The notes under the pieces: generated by a model
The model's input: the letters and a program-made list of their open reading frames with translations, nothing else
Databases searched by the model: none
What the model was told of the DNA's origin: nothing
Translations under genes and position numbers: made by a program
Origin: Burkholderiaceae bacterium
Lineage (GTDB): Bacteria > Pseudomonadota > Gammaproteobacteria > Burkholderiales > Burkholderiaceae_C
Assembly: GCA_031276435.1 (NCBI GenBank)
Contig: JAISNB010000207.1
Span: 1-8,628 of the forward strand
Length of the DNA: 8,628 nucleotides
Reading direction: 5' to 3'
Shown here: positions 5,999-8,628 of the stretch, in pieces
Position numbering within the stretch: the first letter of the stretch is position 1
Layout of the letters: each line of letters starts with the position of its first letter

Positions 5999-7213
5999 AT
6001 GGACCCAACCACACCCCTGAACTCGCCAACCGGAACCCCTGCCGCGCCGCCAGAACTGTTCGTGCCTGAATCCGGTGCCGACGCTGCCACTGCCGCCACC
6101 GCCGCGCCGCAAGACGACCCCTGGGCCAGCGCGAGCGATCTGGCTGGCGCCGGGGCCGACGCGGCGGCCAGCCATTGGCTCGGCAGCGCCGCGCCCCCAA
6201 CATCCGCAGACACCAGTGCAGGCGAAGGCGGCCTTGCGCTGCTGGCCCAACTGTGGGACGGCAACCTGCCCGTGCACGACTGGATCAACAGCGCGCTGGC
6301 CTGGAGCGTGGCGCATTGCCGCCCGTTCTTCATGTCGGTGCGCGACCCCATAGCCGCCACACTCACCGGTGTGGAAACGGCGCTGCTGGCCGCGCCCGCA
6401 CCGCTCATGGCGCTGCTGCTGGGCTTGCTGGCCTGGCAATGCGCTGGCCGTGGCGCAGCCCTGGGCACGCTGGCCGCGTTGCTGCTGCTGGCCGTGCTGA
6501 ACATCTGGGCCGAGGCCATGACCACCCTCTCGCTGGTGCTCACCGCACTGGTATTTTGCGTGCTGATCGGGCTGCCCCTTGGCATTGCGCTGGCCGCCAG
6601 CAGCCGCGCCCAGCGCATCGCACGCCCGCTGCTCGACGCCATGCAAACCACCCCCGCCTTTGTCTACCTGGTTCCGGTGGTCATGCTCTTTGGCATCGGC
6701 AATGTGCCGGGCGTCATCGTCACCATCGTCTTTGCGCTGCCGCCACTGGTGCGCCTGACCGCCCTGGGCATCCGCCAAGTACCCCCCGATCTGGTAGAAG
6801 CCGCCCGCGCCTACGGCGCATCGCCCTGGCAATTGCTGCTCAAAGTGCAATTGCCACTGGCCATGCCATCCATCATGGCGGGCATCAACCAGGCGCTGAT
6901 GCTGTCGCTGTCCATGGTGGTCATCGCATCCATGATCGCCGTGGGCGGCCTGGGGCAAATGGTGCTGCGCGGCATCGGGCGGCTCGACATGGGGCTTGCC
7001 ACCGTGGGCGGACTTGGCATCGTGCTGCTGGCCATTGCGCTGGACCGCCTCACCCAGGCCATGGGCCAGCGGCAACGCGACAGCCGCCCCTGGTGGCAAA
7101 GCGGGCCAATCGGCCTGGCCTGGCGCGGACTGCGCCCGCGCGCCCGGTCACAGGCCCCGGCCACGCGCGCAGGTGCCGCCGCAACGCCAGCGCGCATCTC
7201 GCACAGCCACTAA
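5999..7213 (+). CDS. proW: Glycine betaine/proline betaine ABC transporter permease ProW
   Basis: This 404-residue inner-membrane permease forms the channel of the ProU importer, presumably as a homodimer. The core (about 85-350) is colinear with E. coli ProW: the MQTTPAFVYLVPVVMLFGIGN block (215-235), the EAA loop from EAARAYGASPWQ onward (267-296) that docks on ProV, and the conserved ALSMVVIASM-like and GGLGQMVLRG stretches (303-325). The first 80 residues are an Ala/Pro/Asp-rich hydrophilic tail, about 30 residues longer than in E. coli, where the equivalent tail is periplasmic. The C-terminus also extends about 25 residues past the E. coli end as a basic Ala/Arg/Pro-rich tail. The start is the ATG at 5999, with AGGAG at 5985-5989 nine bases before it; an in-frame TTG at 5960 has no ribosome site. 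Residues 1-80 are the least conserved part. Confidence 0.95.
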   Translation: MDPTTPLNSPTGTPAAPPELFVPESGADAATAATAAPQDDPWASASDLAGAGADAAASHWLGSAAPPTSADTSAGEGGLALLAQLWDGNLPVHDWINSALAWSVAHCRPFFMSVRDPIAATLTGVETALLAAPAPLMALLLGLLAWQCAGRGAALGTLAALLLLAVLNIWAEAMTTLSLVLTALVFCVLIGLPLGIALAASSRAQRIARPLLDAMQTTPAFVYLVPVVMLFGIGNVPGVIVTIVFALPPLVRLTALGIRQVPPDLVEAARAYGASPWQLLLKVQLPLAMPSIMAGINQALMLSLSMVVIASMIAVGGLGQMVLRGIGRLDMGLATVGGLGIVLLAIALDRLTQAMGQRQRDSRPWWQSGPIGLAWRGLRPRARSQAPATRAGAAATPARISHSH

Positions 7214-7271
7214 AAACGCACGCGCGCCGTCATCGCACTTTTTCTGCAACCCTCTGAAAAGGAGTCCCCGC

Positions 7272-8318
7272 ATGATCTTTCCCACCACCCCCACGCACCT
7301 GGCCCGCCACTGGCGCGCCTTGCTGACCGCCGCGCTGCTGGCCGCCAGCGGCGGCGCAACCTGCCACGCCCAAACGACGACGCTGCCCGGCCAGGGCATC
7401 CGGGTACAGCCGCTGCAAAGCTCGATTGCCGAAGAAACCTTCCAGACCCTGCTGGTCGTGCGCGCCCTGACCCGGCTCGGCTACGACGTGCAACCCATCC
7501 GCGAAGTGGAATACCTGCCCGCGCACATCGCCATCGCCAATGGCGACGCCACCTTCATGGCCAACCACTGGGATCCCATGCACGCCGACTTCTACAAAAA
7601 CGCGGGCGGCGACGCCAAACTCTCTCGCGCTGGCACCTACTCCACCGGCGCGGCGCAGGGCTACCAGATCGACAAAAAAACCGCCGACGCGCACAACATC
7701 ACCCACATCGCGCAACTGGCCGACCCCGCAATCGCCAAACTCTTTGACACCGATGGCGACGGCAAAGCCGACATGACCGGCTGCAACCCCGGCTGGGGCT
7801 GCGAAGCCGTCATCGAACACCACCTGGACGCCTACCAACTGCGCAACCACGTCACCCACGTACAAGGCAGCTATGCCGCCCTCATGGCCAACACCCTCGC
7901 GCGCTTCAAACAAGGCCAGCCCATCCTCTACTACACCTGGACGCCCTACTGGGTGGGCGGCGCGCTGCGCCCCGGCAAGGAAGTCGTCTGGCTCCAGGTG
8001 CCTTTCTCTGCCCTGCCCGGCGGGCAAGCCCACCTCGACACCCGGCTGCCCAACGGCAAAAACTACGGCTTCATGGTCAACACCCAGCGCATCATGGCAA
8101 ACCGCAAATTCATCGACCAGAACCCCGCCGCGGCCAAACTGTTCGAGCTGATGCGCCTTCCCATCGGCGACATCAACGCCCAGAACCTGCGCATGCGCGA
8201 TGGCGAAAACAAACCCCGGGACATCGAGCGCCACACCGACGCCTGGATCAAGGCGCACCAGAAAAACTTCGACGGCTGGATAGAGCAGGCGCTGGCCGCC
8301 GCCGCGCCAGCCCGCTGA
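7272..8318 (+). CDS. proX: Glycine betaine/proline betaine-binding periplasmic protein ProX
   Basis: This 348-residue precursor is the solute receptor of the ProU system. A signal peptide covers residues 1-33, with a likely cut after CHA. The C31 context does not fit a lipobox, so a soluble periplasmic protein is expected. The mature sequence is colinear with E. coli ProX. The three tryptophans that cage the quaternary ammonium group in E. coli (mature W65, W140, W188) fall at W100, W175 and W223, each offset by exactly 35. C171 and C177 in TGCNPGWGC correspond to the known disulfide. A DTDGDGKAD stretch (159-167) resembles a partial EF-hand calcium loop. The start is the ATG at 7272, with AAAAGGAG at 7257-7264 seven bases before it. 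It is the last gene of the operon, 58 bases after proW. I see no clear terminator after it. Confidence 0.97.
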   Translation: MIFPTTPTHLARHWRALLTAALLAASGGATCHAQTTTLPGQGIRVQPLQSSIAEETFQTLLVVRALTRLGYDVQPIREVEYLPAHIAIANGDATFMANHWDPMHADFYKNAGGDAKLSRAGTYSTGAAQGYQIDKKTADAHNITHIAQLADPAIAKLFDTDGDGKADMTGCNPGWGCEAVIEHHLDAYQLRNHVTHVQGSYAALMANTLARFKQGQPILYYTWTPYWVGGALRPGKEVVWLQVPFSALPGGQAHLDTRLPNGKNYGFMVNTQRIMANRKFIDQNPAAAKLFELMRLPIGDINAQNLRMRDGENKPRDIERHTDAWIKAHQKNFDGWIEQALAAAAPAR

Positions 8319-8628
8319 AAACCCGCGTGCCTGAATCGCCCCCGGACACTGCCTGAAAGCCCCGCCACCCGCGCGCGCATGGGCATTGATTCATCATCCT
8401 TTTGGGGAGAAAGCCTCAAACCCACGTCATTGCTGGGAGCGAAGCGACGTGGCAATCCACCGCCTCTGCGCACGGAGCGTAGCGACGAAGCAATCCACTG
8501 TTTTACTCACCCTTGCATCTTCCCCTTGCTGCCCCAAACGGCTTGATTGCTGCTGTTTGATCTGCCCGGCTGGATAATTCGTTACACCCTTGGAACAGCG
8601 ATGATTCCGCGAGAGAGCCAAGAGCGTC
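8319..8628. other. Gene-free region after proX
   Basis: The 310 bases to the window end contain the direct repeats at 8425-8498. I see no convincing gene, RNA or terminator. GATAAT at 8573-8578 could be a -10 for a gene starting near or past the window edge, but it has no -35 at proper spacing. Confidence 0.6.
8425..8498 (+). repeat. Pair of direct repeats of the GAGCGAAGCG-type element
   Basis: Two 26-base copies lie at 8435-8460 and 8473-8498, offset by 38 bases, and differ at four positions. Each has the core GGAGCG-A/T-AGCGACG followed by GCAATCCAC. The first copy is preceded by CGTCATTG (8425-8432), a block also present in the inverted copy at 720-755. This is a known style of dispersed proteobacterial intergenic repeat. 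Its position just after proX suggests it lies between transcription units. Confidence 0.8.

Noticed and set aside
5045..7099. A 684-codon open frame on the minus strand antisense to proV and proW.
   Set aside because: It is His/Gly/Gln-rich low-complexity sequence with no motif and lies opposite two clearly recognised genes. Long antisense frames are expected where G/C third-position bias is strong.
8601..8628. An ATG with nine open codons running off the right edge.
   Set aside because: No clear ribosome binding site or promoter, and too short to identify; it could be the start of a real gene outside the window.

Overview
The window is GC-rich chromosomal DNA, most likely from a betaproteobacterium of the order Burkholderiales (Comamonadaceae-like). 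The evidence is the small Trp-rich membrane protein typical of that group, the type of short palindromic repeats between genes, and strong G/C third-position bias. Genus cannot be called by eye. I recognise seven protein genes, no RNA gene and no mobile element. The content is mostly housekeeping and osmoprotection; I found no convincing undescribed system.

Layout. Positions 1-768 hold no credible gene. They contain a heptanucleotide tandem repeat cut by the window edge, a perfect -10 box pointing left into that repeat, a probable bidirectional terminator near 391-424, and several hairpin-forming dispersed repeats. ilvD (769-2631, minus) makes dihydroxy-acid dehydratase for branched-chain amino acid synthesis. 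Upstream of it on the same strand is a 74-residue Trp-rich membrane protein gene (2896-3120). Divergent from that, on the plus strand, are a small periplasmic cytochrome c (3258-3569) and a YqhA/UPF0114 membrane protein (3687-4307).

After an unusually long 452-base non-coding leader comes a complete proV-proW-proX operon (4760-8318): ATPase, permease and periplasmic binding protein of a ProU-type glycine betaine/proline betaine importer. All three have good ribosome binding sites, with gaps of 39 and 58 bases. ProX binds the solute in the periplasm, a ProW dimer forms the channel, and ProV, with C-terminal CBS domains, powers it. The last 310 bases carry a pair of 26-base direct repeats of a dispersed element also found, inverted and diverged, just beyond the end of ilvD, and no confident gene.

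The points most worth a second look are the tandem repeat sitting at a promoter's expected start site, the palindromes with a compensatory base-pair change, and the long proVWX leader.
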